Notes: generated by a model not told the origin, from the letters alone. A stretch of DNA of 64,000 nt from Paratinospora sagittata (GCA_035771175.1 CM069604.1:16307115-16371114); one strand, 5' to 3'. Shown: positions 20,307-32,358, counted from the first letter of the stretch. Program-made: numbers and translations.

Positions 20307-23090
20307 TGTTAACCTATATGGTTCATCCTTAGCACATCCCTAAAGTATACTTGATGAAGTATATTTTGATGATCACAAACAAAGTATTTTTCAGTGCTAA
20401 CGAATGTTTTTCAAGAACTTATCTCTGCACCAAAGAAAAAGCAAAAGGCCAAGGAACGACTCGATCAAGGAACTCAAAGCTTACATCCAATGATCAAGCT
20501 CGTTTCAACGAATATACTTCAACGATCACATTCTGATTTCAAGATCGCTTTACTCGAACGTCTCGATCAAGCTTCATGTCGACATCTCTCGATCAACGTT
20601 CAAGTCATTCAACTCCGAATTGCTCTTATTAAAGATCTCATAATGAATAGTTGGATTTAAAGGTTATGAGAAAAAATACACAAAGTATTTAAGGTATATC
20701 TTTCTCTAAGTCGTTATTGCTCAAAATGTTTTTCAAACCCATGCATATATCATTATCATATGTTTTCTAAATCTACATGTTTTGATTTCATGTTTTTAAC
20801 TATATTTCAAATGATTTAATACTATATATTTAATTTGAAACATATCGAGTTTTTATTCGCATTTATCAAATATTTTATCGCGAGTCAAAACTATTTTCAA
20901 AGAGTCTTTCAGGACGCTAATGAAATAGCAACGCTCTCCTGAACTTGTTAAGTCAGGACGTTGATGGGTCATTAGGACGCTGATAACGCTCAACGTTGAA
21001 ATGAACTGATTAATCAGAACGCTTACTTGTATATTACGGGTTTTATATATTAGTCAACCTCTGAAGTTGTCAGGAAGTTGACTCAGCATCAGCTCACTGA
21101 AAGATCTTTTAAAAGTTCTTCAAAGAATGTTTCTTTGAGGACACTGATGGTTATAAGTTGATTAAACTATTAGGACGCTTAGGATAGGAGCACCCTCACT
21201 TTTGGAAATCAACTTAATAACTTTCAGGACGCTGACTGTCCTTCAACGTGTTTTTAAATGTTTTAAAAGCAGGACGCTTACTCGGATAGTAGCGCCCTCA
21301 TGCACTTAATAGTTTTAAAACACAGCAGGACAATAACTGTGCATTAGCGCCCTCAAGGTTTAAGTCATCTAAAATCATAAGTAAGTCAAGACGCTTACGA
21401 GTTAGTAGCGCTCTTACTTAAGTGTTCAGCGGGACACTTATACGTAATAAGTGCCCTCAAGGAACAAAACGACAAAGTTGATATTATGCGTTAGGACACT
21501 GATTACGGAATCAAGATGCTAATTCAACTACCGTCACTGTTTGAATGAGTAGACTACGTCAGTTTACTTTTTCAGAACGGACACTTACACAGAGTCTATT
21601 TAGACTTATCAGAGACCCTTTCTGATACGTGAAAGAAGTTCTTCTAAACTTTCCTCTTTCATGAAATCTGAAAGAGAACCAGAATGTTAGTGAAAATCGC
21701 AGTTGCTCTTTTCATGTAACATTCTAGCCGTTGTGTGAAAACGTTCACATTATTTGAATTTCAAATGTCTACAGCTATGTCCCACTAAGTTTATAAATAC
21801 CAAATACTTAGGACCAAACAACTTGCCAATCACTTTATGCTATGCCAATACTTTTTGAAAGTAAGTCATTGTCAAAATGAATTTCATTTTCTAATCTTTC
21901 AAAGTATTTTTCACTGATACCGTATCTACTCAAATGATTTTCATACTGAGCTTATTTCCATTCTTTCTTTGAAAATCTATTTGATCTGGTATCTACTCAA
22001 ATTCTCAGCACTGATTCACACTTGGTATCATTCTTGCTGAAGATAAAATTTGAGATATAGTTCATGAGAAATACGGTTGTACTTGATTTCATATCTTAAG
22101 TACTGTATTGAACTATATCAGTAGTTGTGTTAACTACTGAACACCGAACCATAAGTTTTCATACATATATTCTATATCTATTTTGAAAACTGTCTGTGTC
22201 TTTGATTTACACCAGTCCTCTGTTTTTAACGTCAATATTTGTTTGGTATATTTTATCTTTCTATAAAGCACTGATTTTCATATCATATCATTCATGCTTT
22301 TTGAAACTGCACTTGAGAAATACCAAACATTGAACGGTAAAGGACAGAAGGTGTATTTCAATTTAGCATTACCTACTTCACATTTCATATCTTTGTAATG
22401 CTATGTACTGTGCTTAATGTAAAGTGTTCTACTACGTTAGAACCACCCGACATCTTAGTGTTGTAACAACCAGGACAAGTAAAGGTAGTACACTTGATGA
22501 TTTCAGGATTGAAATCAGGTAGGTTATCTCTTAGCCTTTAAAAGAGAAATCGGTTCATCCTCATCCAGCAAAAGGGTAGGTGTGTCCTTAACCTTAAAAA
22601 AGATAGGTTATCTCTCAGCCTTAAAAGAGAAACCAGTTGTTCCTTCTTCCACAAAAGGATCATGGTTCTTCCTTAGCCAGTTAAAAGAACATGGGTTTTT
22701 CCTAATCCCGAAAAAAGAAAAAATGGTTCTTCCTTAGCCAGTTAAAAGAACATGGGTTTTTCCTAATCCCAAAAAAAGGAAACTGGTTCATCCTTAGCCC
22801 ATGAAAAGATGGGTTTGTCTTTAACTTGTAAAAGGCCAATTGTAACGGTTCGGTTGTCACCTGTAAGAGAATCAATTAGTGGATTGAGTAAATTCTAATC
22901 GGGAGATTAGGTAGTGGATGTAGGCTTGGCCGAACCACTATAAATCTATGTGTAAAACGTTTGCATTTTAGTTTGTGTTCTAATTTGCATCATGCTCCAA
23001 TTAACTTATGTAAATCACTTAAGTTATTGAAAAACATTTTTAAAATTGACCATCGCACCAAATTCAACCCCATCTTGGGTGGGACCAACA
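20307..23090 (+). repeat. 3' LTR (2.8 kb) of the SIRE-like copia element
   Basis: Its boundaries are TGTTAACC and ACCAACA, confirmed by comparison with the inverted copy at 59332-62213. It contains an array of imperfect ~30-bp palindromes (20900-21500) and a run of ~35-bp imperfect repeats of the form ggttcttccttagcc..gttaaaagaacat (22540-22850). Confidence 0.75.
20900..21500. repeat. Array of imperfect ~30-bp palindromes in the copia LTR
   Basis: About ten units of the pattern AGGACGCTTACT-(4 to 8)-AGTAGCGCCCTCA occur, for example at 21272-21301, 21327-21357, 21388-21417 and 21432-21462. Each half can pair with the other. The same array is present at 60930-61600 in the other copy. Confidence 0.6.
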
Positions 23091-23268
23091 GGCTGCACCT
23101 AGAAGAAGAAGAATTAGAGAAATTAATCAAAAAGGAAAATCACCGCTGGTGCAAGAAATAGACACCGATCAGTAAATAGGTTAACCGATCGGTATATATG
23201 TTTACCAATCAGTTAATATGTTTGCCGATCGGTTATCAATTTTTCAGGAAAAATTTCCCAAGTGTTGC
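23091..23268 (-). repeat. Intron part of a further mini-exon array unit
   Basis: The segment matches the array units at 25.6-28.1 kb: gaagaagaagaattagagaaattaatcaaaa, gctggtgcaagaaatagacaccgatc, then CCGATCGG sites. The copia LTR ends exactly at the exon/acceptor border (ggctg), and a solo LTR starts at its other end (23269). It shows that the array once extended further toward the 3' end of the gene. Confidence 0.75.
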
Positions 23269-24265
23269 TGTGGCAACCCCTCTCCTGGTGACGTCACGAC
23301 CGGCACAGAATACTATATACGCTATACCTAGACGTATACGATACTCTGTCAGCCTCTTGCTTTAGAACAATACCACAAAATCACTAAAAGTTTAGGCAGA
23401 ACCTCCCCTTAAATTTGAGGTTCCACAAAAATTCCTGATAATCACATCCAATCACACAAAGACATATAATCAAATAATCAACATCATTCATATCAAACCC
23501 ATTCATTTTGCTTTCTCTCATGACTTATCTACATCTCAAGTCATGCCCAAAACCAAACAAACCACAACTATCTATGTTTTATGTACATAAATACCTGTGA
23601 TAGTTATATAAAATTTACAAAAGAAAAAAATAGTTAAAACTAGTCCCAAGTTTCCCAAAAATATACAAACCAAAACCTATGTTCAAAAGAAAAAGAGGAA
23701 GGTTGCACAGACTCTAAGCCTTGCCCTTTCCTTTCTGATCTGAACCTGAAAAAGTAGGGGAAAATGGGGTGAGCTCAACTAGCTCAATGAGTAAGTTCTC
23801 ACAATATATTTTCATATATGCATTTATAAAAAAAACAAGTATGATATTGAAAATTTCATTCATAAACTAAATGCATCAAGAAAAGTCATATTATACATGT
23901 GTTTAAACTAAGCATGTGAATTATGCATCATTTCCATAAAAATCAAATATGCAGACTCTTTACCAAAAGGATATGTCAGAATAACACATGCCTTTACTTG
24001 CCCTATTAGCCAATAGGTTCCGACCGGCGCGTTACCCGACACTAGTCTCCTAATCTTTCTACCCTTACATTCCTCAATGATTCGGAAAGTCCTTTCCACA
24101 TAACATCAACCCAAGTATTCCGGCTACACATTTCCCTGAAGAATAAGTAAATAGAAAGACAACAATGCCAAGATATTTAACCCAAAACACCCAAGGCAAT
24201 ACCAATGCATATATTCCATGCTCATGCTCTTAAATCACAATGCACACACACACACACACACACAC

Positions 24266-24298
<33 letters not shown>

Positions 24299-25615
24299 AG
24301 ATGCATGCCATTACACAAACCAATTTTTATGAATAAAATGCCATAATGGAAAACAAAGGTGAGAAATACTCACAACCAATTCACTAGTCAATTTCACACA
24401 TCATTTACATTCCAATTGGCTAATTGATCATACGCAAATGATCAATTTCAGTCAATTATGTCTAAATACATAATTATTAACCCAAATCACATCTAATCCA
24501 CACCAATTTGGATTAGAAACACTTAACACCGTTCAATTGACCAATTTCAATCTAAATGCCTCAAAAGTACCAAATTAGATAAATCTCTACATGGTCAAAT
24601 TGAACTAACTCATGCAATTCCAACACTAGTCTAACCATTATAAACCCACAACTTCACTCAATTTGGGTTCAATTAGGCAAGTCTCAAGTCAATTTAATCA
24701 ATTGACTTGATTTAGGTCAAAAGCCCCAATTTTGGGCAAAATCCCGAAATCAAGCCCTAGGCTAATTTTACACTACACCTAGGCTTTCCACCATTCAAAA
24801 TTAGTGAATTGGATTATCAATCACTTAGAATCAGTCTATTCAACATAGTTGACATGCAACTTGAATAGAAAACCCTAAGTTCATTTTCTAGGTTTAGGGC
24901 CATTACACTTACCTCCACAAAAAACGTGGTAAAGTGCTTGCAAAATGCACATTGGGTATAGATCTAGGTCAAGGAAGTTGTTTCTACCATAAGCAAGCTC
25001 AAAATAGCAAAATACCAACCAACCATAGGTTAGGAATACCCAAAACTGTGACCTATGGAGAAAATTACACCATTAGAAAGCTTACTCTCACCTTCAATGG
25101 TGATTTCATGGAAAGAAATGGAGAAAAACACTTACTTCGAGGTATAAATGGTGAAGACTTCCTCTTGAAACCCTAGTTTTCCTACATTCTTCCTTCTCCA
25201 ATTTGTTCCCAACTCAAATAAGGATAGTAGCAACTTTTCCCTTTTATAAAATACTGATTTTTGGCCATTTTTCACTAAAAAAAAGGTCCAAAAATCATGA
25301 TCAATGCCCTCCTTTAGCGCAAGAGCGTCCTCCCTTAGCCCAAAACACTCATTTTTCATTTCGCTACTACGCGTTCAATACACATTGGAATATTGCGTAT
25401 AGCCAGTCGATTTCTATGTTAAGACACGTTCCAAACTCATTTTTAATATCCCTATTTCCATTTGACGCACCAATAATTAATTATCATGTAAAAACGTCAA
25501 ATACATACACAAAACATGCAAAATACGAGTATTATACACATCAAATACATACAGAAGTCCTAGAGTCAGACATTCTACATCATCACAAAATTATATGCAA
25601 AAGTGGGTCAATACA
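23269..25615 (-). mobile_element. Solo LTR (gypsy-type) in the mini-exon array
   Basis: It starts TGTGGCAACCCC and ends GGGTCAATACA. A 5-bp duplication gttgc/gttgt is at 23264-23268 and 25616-25620. There is no internal domain. On the minus strand it shows the LTR landmark of a ..CTCA(T/C)TGAG.. block followed by a CT-rich TTTCAGG motif. It contains a (CA)n(TA)n microsatellite at 24239-24298. Confidence 0.7.
24239..24298. repeat. (CA)n(TA)n microsatellite
   Basis: Alternating ac repeats, a few catac units and then at repeats, inside the solo LTR. Confidence 0.95.
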
Positions 25616-25620
25616 GTTGT

Positions 25621-28290
25621 GATAAAAAAAAATTAATTTACCTTGGAGGGAGGAGGTGGAGGGGCGGAGGGAGCATCATTAGTCCTCCTCTCGGTGGTTG
25701 GCTGCAAGCAGAAGAAGAAGATTTAGAGAAATTAATAAAAAAAGAAAATCACCGCTGGTGCAAGAAATAGGCACCGATTGGTAAAATAGGTTAACCGATC
25801 GGTATATATGTTTGCCGATCGGTTATCAATTTTTAAGGAAAAATTTCCAAGTGTTGCAATAAAAAAAAATTATTTTACCGTGGAGGGAGGAGGTGGAGGA
25901 AGTGGAGGGGCGGAGGGAGCATCATCAGTCCTTCTCTCTTTGGTTGGCTACAAGCAGAAGAAGAAGATTTAGAGAAATTAATCAAAAAGGAAAATCACTG
26001 CTGGTGCAAGAAATAGACACTGATTGGTACAATAGGTTAACCGATCTGTTATCGATTTTTCAGGAAAACTTTCCAAGTGTTGCGATAAAAAAAAATATTT
26101 TACCTTGGAGGGAGGAGGTGGAGGGACGGAGGGAACATTATCAGTCCTCCTCTCGTTGGTTGGCTACAAGCAGAAAAAGAAGATTTAGAGAAATTAATCA
26201 AAAACAAAAATTACCGCTGGTGCAAGAAATAGACACCGATCGGTAAATAGGTTAACCAATCGATATATATGTTACCGATCGGTTAATATGTTTACTGATC
26301 GGTTATCGATTTTTCAGGAAAAATTTCAAGTGCTGTGATAAAAAAAACAAATTATTTTACCTGGGGGGGAGGGGGTGGAGGAGGTGAAGGGAGCATCATC
26401 GGTCTTCCTCTTGGTGGTCGGCTGCAAGCAGAAGAAGAAGAGTTAGAGAAAGTTATCAAAAAAGAAAATCACCATTGGTGCAAGAAATATACACCGATCG
26501 GCAAATGGGTTAACTGATCGGTATATATGTTTATCGATTTTTTAGGAAAAATCTTCAAGTTTTGCGATTAAAAAAAACAAATTATATGAGAAAGTGGGTC
26601 GTTACAGTTGCGATAAAAAAAAAATTTTACCTTGGAGGGAGGAGGTGGAGGGGCGGAGGGAGCATCATCAGTCCTCCTCTCTGTGGTTGGCTGCAAGCAG
26701 AAGAAGAAGAAGAAGATTTAGAGAAATTAATCAAAAAAGAAAATCACCGCTAGTGCAAGTAATAAACACCGATCGGTAAATGGGTTAACTGATCGATATA
26801 TATGTTGATCGATCGGTTATCGATTTTTTAGGAAAACTTTCCAAGTGTTGCGATTAAAAAAAAACAAATTATATGCAAAAGTGGGTCGTTACAGTTGCGA
26901 TAAAAAAATATATTTTTACCTTGGAGGGAGGAGGTGGAGGGGCGGAGGGAACATCATCAGTCCTCCTCTCAGTGGATGGCTGCAAGGAGAAGAAGAAGAA
27001 GAAGAAGAAGAAGATTTAGAGAAATTAATCAAAAAAGAAAATCACCGCTGGTGCAAGAAATAGACACCGATCGGTATATATGTTTACCGATCGATTATCA
27101 ATTTTTCAGGAAATATTTCCAAGTGTTGCAATAAAAAAAAATTATTTACCTTGAAGGGAGGAGGTGGAGGAAGTGGAGGGGCGGAGGGAGCATCATCAGT
27201 CCTCCTCTCGTTGGTTGGCAGCAAGTAGAAGAAGAAGATTTAGAGAAATTAATCTAAAAAGAAAATCACCGCTGGTGCAAGAAATAGAGACCTATTGGTA
27301 AAATAGGTTAACCGATCGATTATCGATTTTTCAGGAAAAATTTTCAAGTGTTGCGATAAAAAAATATATATTTTACCTTGGAGGGAGGAGGTGGAGGGAC
27401 GGAGGGAGCATCATCAATCTTCCTATCGTTGGTTGGCTGCAAGCAAAAAAAGAAGATTTAGAGAAATTAATCAAAAATGAAAATTGTCGCTGGTGCAAGA
27501 AATAGACACCGATTGGTAAATAGGTTAACCAATCGGTATATATGTTTACCGATCGGTTAATATGTTTACTGATTGGTTATCGATTTTACAGGAAATTTTT
27601 TCAAGTGTTGCGATAAAAAAAAATTATTTTAAGTCGGGGGGAGGAGGTGGAGGAGCATCATTTGTCTTCCTCTCGGTGGTTGGCTGCAAGCAGAAGAAGA
27701 AGAAGAAGAATTAGAGAAATTTATCAAAAAAGAAAATCACCACTGGTGCAAAAAATAAACATCGATCGATAAATAGTTTAACTGATCGGTATATATGTTT
27801 ATCGATCGGTTATCGATTTTTTAGGAAAACTTTCCACGTGTTGCGATAAGAAAAACAAATTATTTTACCTAGGGGGAGGAGGTGGAGGGGCGGAGGGAGC
27901 ATCATGAATCCTCCTCTCGGTGGTTGGCTGCACGCAGAACAAGAAGATATAGAGAAATTTATCAAAAAAGAAAATCATCACTGGTGCAAGAAATAGACAT
28001 TGATCGGTAAATGGGTTAACCGATCGGTAATCAATTTTATAGGAAAAATCTCTAAGTGTTATGATCGAAATAAAATTATTTTACCTTGGCGGGAGGAGGG
28101 AGCATTCTTAGAGGTTGGCTGCACACAGAACAGTGACAATTAGAAAAAATTACCAAAAAAATAAAATCAGCGATTGTGAAAGAATAAGATACCGATAGGT
28201 AAATATATATACCGATCGGTTAAATATATTTAATGACAGGTACGTCTTTACCGATAGATAAAGTCGACTTACCAATTATAATTAATTTTT
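25621..28290 (-). repeat. Tandem mini-exon array of the ULP1-like gene (11 units, 211-289 bp)
   Basis: Read on the minus strand each unit is: intron with two to four CCGATCGG-type palindromes, a pyrimidine tract (ctaaatcttcttcttctg), cttgcag acceptor, mini-exon, and gtaaaa donor. Exons are at 25642-25701, 25879-25947, 26104-26163, 26361-26421, 26631-26690, 26920-26979, 27150-27218, 27377-27436, about 27634-27683, 27869-27927 and 28085-28118. Most are 60 or 69 nt, phase 0, and encode PTTERRTDDAPS followed by a Pro run and SK. Damage: 26361 copy is 61 nt, 27869 copy 59 nt, 28085 copy shortened to 34 nt; 27150 copy has lost its acceptor AG and 27634 copy its donor GT. Intron and exon are duplicated together, so I read it as amplification by unequal crossing-over. 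Confidence 0.8.
26631..26690 (-). CDS. Representative intact mini-exon (unit 5)
   Basis: Sixty bases between a cttgcag acceptor and a gtaaaa donor. In phase 0 it encodes 20 residues, PTTERRTDDAPSA then PPPPPSK. Identical or near-identical peptides come from the units at 25642 and 26920. The 69-nt units at 25879 and 27150 add three residues in the Pro stretch. The peptide looks disordered and proline-rich and resembles no domain I know. Confidence 0.65.
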
Positions 28291-28295
28291 TTTAC

Positions 28296-28370
28296 CTGTG
28301 GGGGAAGAGGTAGAGAATGAGCCATTGTGCCAACATCGGCAAGCATTGAGAGGACATTATCGATGTTTTC
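28296..28370 (-). pseudogene. ULP1-like gene, exon before the array (possible founder)
   Basis: It is flanked by an attgttaagcag acceptor and a CAG|GTAAAA donor. The 75-nt, phase-0 exon encodes ENIDNVLSMLADVGTMAHSL followed by PLPPQ. Its Pro-rich end and donor resemble the mini-exons, so it may be the ancestor or an older relative of the amplified exon. Confidence 0.55.
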
Positions 28371-28492
28371 CTGCTTAACAATAAAAAAAGAAAAAAAAAT
28401 CTAGTGGTTAATATAATTATCAATCTTAGTTCAAAGTCTTCCTAAAAATAGGCAAAATTAATTACTATGTAAAGTCAGCCCAATGTAAATAC

Positions 28493-28590
28493 AAGTCCTT
28501 CAATGTCACTCAGACTTTGATCTCCTTCCTTAGTTAGTCTAGTGGCCTCGTCCTCTACTTGAGATAATATGCTATAGATTTCACGCATGT
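28493..28590 (-). pseudogene. Possible exon of the ULP1-like gene
   Basis: An open minus-strand piece reads MREIYSILSQVEDEATRLTK and ends in front of a phase-0 GT donor (GGACTT|GTATTT). It looks helical/coiled. I cannot find a phase-matched acceptor, so its start is uncertain. Confidence 0.35.
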
Positions 28591-28701
28591 AACAAATGAC
28601 ACTAGTTTAACTTCTAAAGAATCAACAGTGGTACATATGCATAAAATGGGTATCATTAATGATAGACACATGTTACTGATGTGGAACCCTATCTAACACA
28701 C

Positions 28702-28755
28702 CTGTCCTCGCACTACCTCAAAAATTATATTTTCATTGGACTGGTTAACATCTAC
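28702..28755 (-). pseudogene. ULP1-like gene, split exon (3' part)
   Basis: Together with 31628-31639 this makes a 66-nt phase-0 exon (acceptor ccaatactttag, donor GGACAG|GTGTGT) encoding EPLDVDVNQSNENIIFEVVR plus two residues. A solo LTR landed inside it, duplicating tctac. Confidence 0.6.
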
Positions 28756-31622
28756 TGTCACGACCCACTATATGTGACGTCATGGCCGGCACGAAAACCT
28801 TCAGGTATACCCTCCGTGGGTACGCCCGGCGTCCCGTCAGCCTAAAACACATATACGAATCCCCAAAATCAAATACAGTACAATCCTAAAAACATCCATT
28901 TAACATGATCATAAATGAAATAAAATATTACATCTCCAAGTTACCAAATATAAAATTTCAAAGTTTACAAAATACTACAAACCCAACACATCCCAACTAT
29001 GTGTTAATTATACATATACTAGGTGTTATCGTGTACATAATTATCAAATTACAAAATTAAATGTACAACACCTACGTGAAACAAAAACAAGGGAAGCTAC
29101 GCAGTCAAGCCTTCCCTTTTCCTTTTCTATCAGATCCTGAAAGAAGAAGGTGAGGTGTGAGCTACAACCCGCTCAGTGAATGTCATTTACAAGTGGCATA
29201 TACGTGCATTTAATAAAAACATGATAAGATCATAAATCATTGAAATATCATGATGACGAAATAGATTACATACATGCTAACATAATGGATCAAGTCATAC
29301 ATAAGACGATGTATAACATTAGTAATCATACTTATGCAATCCTAACACCTCCTGAGTACGGGGGTTCAAGGCTGGTGCGCTACACATAGTACCTGCACAC
29401 ACACACAATACTCGTATCCTAATAGGATTTTTGGGGTTGTGCAGCACGTAAGATTAGCCTAAACTAATCTACCCATAAACAAGCCATAAAACCCTCTGCA
29501 AGGTACACAACTGGGATCGCCGCTAGACTTATGAGAATTCCCAAAAAGAGAAAATTCCAACTAGGAGCCTCAACCCAAATTGTCATCCCAATGAATTATG
29601 CTCAAATGTATTTCATGGAATATTAAAACATGCATACCATTATACATAAGCATTTAAAACATTTCTATACTACAAAGTCACATATAAATAATCCAAAAGT
29701 AATAGAACACTCACTCTTGATTGGCTAAGTCTGCCCAATCCAATTACCAACACTCTCCAATTGACTAAACGGGTTCAAGATCAATCACAAGACCTTGAAA
29801 TAACATGGTTCACACAACTGAAAATTAGTCATAAAGTGTGTCAAAACCCCATGTTCAAACCCAATCTAAAGTCAATTAGATTCTAAATTGATTACCCCCT
29901 TGAGCCAATTTCCATATTGCCCAACTTGATCATTTAGACTCAATTAAACTAAGATTGACCTTAATTGAATGTAATAGGGTGATCCCATGATCCAACCACT
30001 AATATACATGACATTCAATTATAATTAGGGTTATACATCAAGTCAATTTCATCAATTAACTAAGTCTTGGTCAAAATCCCCAATTAGGCCAATATAAAAC
30101 ATAAGATCAAAATGAACTAAGTCATATCAATTTAACATAGGTTCTAATATTTTAAACCCATGATTCTACTCGATTTGGGTCCAATTAAACAATCCCCAAG
30201 TCAATTTCATAAATTGACTTGCTTTGGGTCAAAAGTCCCAATTTGGGCAAAATCCCCAAATTACATGCAAAATTGCCAAAGTACATGAAAAATGCCAAAT
30301 ACTTAGCCTAGATCAAAATTAGTCAACCTTAGGGTGTCCATTATGAGAACCCACTGAATTCAATCATCAAACAACCCTAATCATGTCCAATTAGACCTAC
30401 ATTGCATAATTTTCCAGATTTTATATCAAGAGCATCAAAAGCCCCAAATCTGGAAATTTTCATACGTAGGCCATATTATCAATTTTACACTAGGCCACCA
30501 TGTTCAGCCATGAATTTTACTGATCTTGCAACATGGAATCATCCACAATGGCCACTAGGTCAACATAGTTGACATGCAAAGATTTTGAAAAATTCTAAGG
30601 TCATAAACTAAGTATAGGTCATTTGAACTAAACCCTTCCAATTTCTTGTTATAAATTGGGGGTTTCACCATTAGTGTACTCCTAACACTCTCTAATCACA
30701 CATATGTGACGTGCAAGACTCAACTCCAACTTTGATTTTCCACTCATCCAAGGTTCATCACAATGCATGCATCAAAATGAAACCCTCATGCTCAAAATAA
30801 AGCTATCATGCAACTAATGGAGAGATTCAAGAAATGAAGGAAAAATGCAAACCTTAGGTGTTCTTGAGCAAGAAACCACCAAGCCCTGATTTTTCCGCTC
30901 CTTTCTCTCCTCCAGAACTTCTCTCCTCTTTCTCAAGTGCAAAATGTGCAAATGAGCTGAAAAAATCGAGTCAATAGCCTATATAGAAGTGTTTGGGCCC
31001 ACAACTAAAAGTTGTCAAAAAGTGTTAAAAAATCAATTTTTCTGTTGCAATACTTTCACTTAGATAGTCCAATTTCATGCACAGTACTCACTCATTTAAC
31101 ATCCTAACCGTTTAAAAGTTGCATGATTCTGTTACTAACATTCTGGTAAACGTTCAAAACAGTGGGATTGCGAGATGTAATTGTTTGATCAAAACTGCGA
31201 AAGAAAATTCAAAAATTCGTGAAACAGTGTTTGGAGTCTTATAACTCACAGTAGGTAACTCCGATCAAGATCTTCACTGTTCATAATAAAGATCTATCAG
31301 ATACGAATGAGCTGACAAAATTTCAGCTCAATCAGACCATGGATATAGGAGATCAAACCATTGATGTAATTTGTGATAGAAATTTCTTCCTCCATGGAGC
31401 GAGCTCCACTGGATCCAAAACACCGTTTTTTCCATGTTTTGACGTCGAACGGGTCTCCGATGGTTCCAAAACTTCATGCACACTTTTTATGACCTAAAAT
31501 CATGCAAAGACACTTGAACTTACGTGCTTCGAGTATCAAAATACATATACACATACGTATACGAGTACTTTACGGGTACACTATGGGTCAAAATGACGTC
31601 ACCTAAAGGCACGGGTGCTACA
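28756..31622 (-). mobile_element. Solo LTR (gypsy-type, TGTCACGACC family), copy A
   Basis: It starts TGTCACGACCCAC, ends GGGTGCTACA, and is flanked by tctac (28751-28755 and 31623-31627). It is 2.87 kb and closely related along its whole length to 35502-38358. No primer site, no coding domain and a single LTR indicate LTR-LTR recombination. Read on the minus strand it ends GGGTCGTGACA like many gypsy LTRs. Confidence 0.8.
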
Positions 31623-31639
31623 TCTACGTCCAATGGTTC

Positions 31640-31920
31640 CTAAAGTATTGGAAAAGTATGGATATCAGTAATGAAAATACGAAATGACAAATAACAGGAA
31701 TATAATAAATTGTTAACCGATCGGTAAGAATATTTATCGATAAAAAAACTAGTTAACCGATCGGTTTACTGACGGTAAAAAGACCTCGATGGGTAAAATT
31801 TTGTTAATTGATCGGTTAGAATATTTATCAATAAAAAAATTGGTTAACCGATTGGTTTACTGATGCTAAAAAAACCAAGATCGATAATTAAGAATTAATC
31901 GAGATGAGAAAAACTTATAC
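31640..31920 (-). other. Intron of the ULP1-like gene with palindrome sites
   Basis: The intron lies between the donor at 31919-31920 (GCG|GTATAAG) and the acceptor at 31640. It contains several CCGATCGG sites and variants near 31712, 31757 and 31850. Confidence 0.6.
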
Positions 31921-32358
31921 CGCCGTAGTAGCTCCATGAGTTGCTTGAGGGGTAGAGAAAACGCGGTAGTACGAATGCTCTCTTGTATAAGGACGTTTGT
32001 TGGAAAAATTTGGGACCAAATGTTGCAGTAAAATTTTCACATCCTATAGGTCGTCTGCCATAACAAGGATGACACGACTCATAACTTTAACCGCATTGGC
32101 TGGTACATCGAAAGCCTTAGGATGAACAGTTGCAGTTGACACTCTAGGCTCCCTACTTGCCTGGGGCGGTTCTTCTTCCATAGCAACATCCTGTTGCTTT
32201 TTTGCAATATTTTCCGGGGCAATATTAGAATTTGCCCCCTCTCCATGTTCCTCCTGCTCTTCCTCTTCTTCATCTTCAGCTTCATCTTCATTTTCAATGT
32301 CTAGTTCCTTAATGACATCTTGTCGATCATCATCATTGAACAAAGAGCCCTTGTACAT
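31921..32358 (-). pseudogene. ULP1-like gene, exon 2 (acidic region)
   Basis: The acceptor tttgtgtttctgtag is followed by 146 codons: MYKGSLFNDDDRQDVIKELD, a Glu-rich stretch (EDEAEDEEEEEQEE), then a less charged part. One internal TAG after MADDL interrupts it. The same frame then continues as DVKILLQHLVPNFSNKRPYT to the donor at 31920. The acidic linker is typical of the region between DUF1985 and the protease domain of such genes. Confidence 0.6.

Larger units (their letters stand above)
18290..23090 (+). mobile_element. Truncated large Ty1/copia element (SIRE/Maximus-like): 3' internal region and 3' LTR
   Basis: A polypurine tract caaaaagggggagat (20292-20306) precedes an LTR 20307-23090. 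The LTR begins TGTTAACC and ends ACCAACA. A complete copy of this LTR in the opposite orientation, with 5-bp target duplications, is at 59332-62213. Upstream, 18290-20291 is non-coding and AT-rich, as in the long 3' untranslated region of such elements; gag, pol and the 5' LTR are absent. On the right the LTR abuts ggctg, inside a mini-exon array unit of the ULP1-like gene. The left junction at about 18260-18300 is not an LTR end, so a deletion removed the 5' part. Confidence 0.65.

Noticed and set aside
25893..27134. Plus-strand open frames rich in E, R and W across the mini-exon array
   Set aside because: They arise from the repeat in the opposite orientation. The minus strand has consistent splice signals, in-phase exons and flanking exons of the same gene.
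25621..28290. Regularly spaced repeats resembling a CRISPR array
   Set aside because: Units are 211-289 bp, the spacers are also repeated, the context is plant transposons, and the repeats are exon-intron units.
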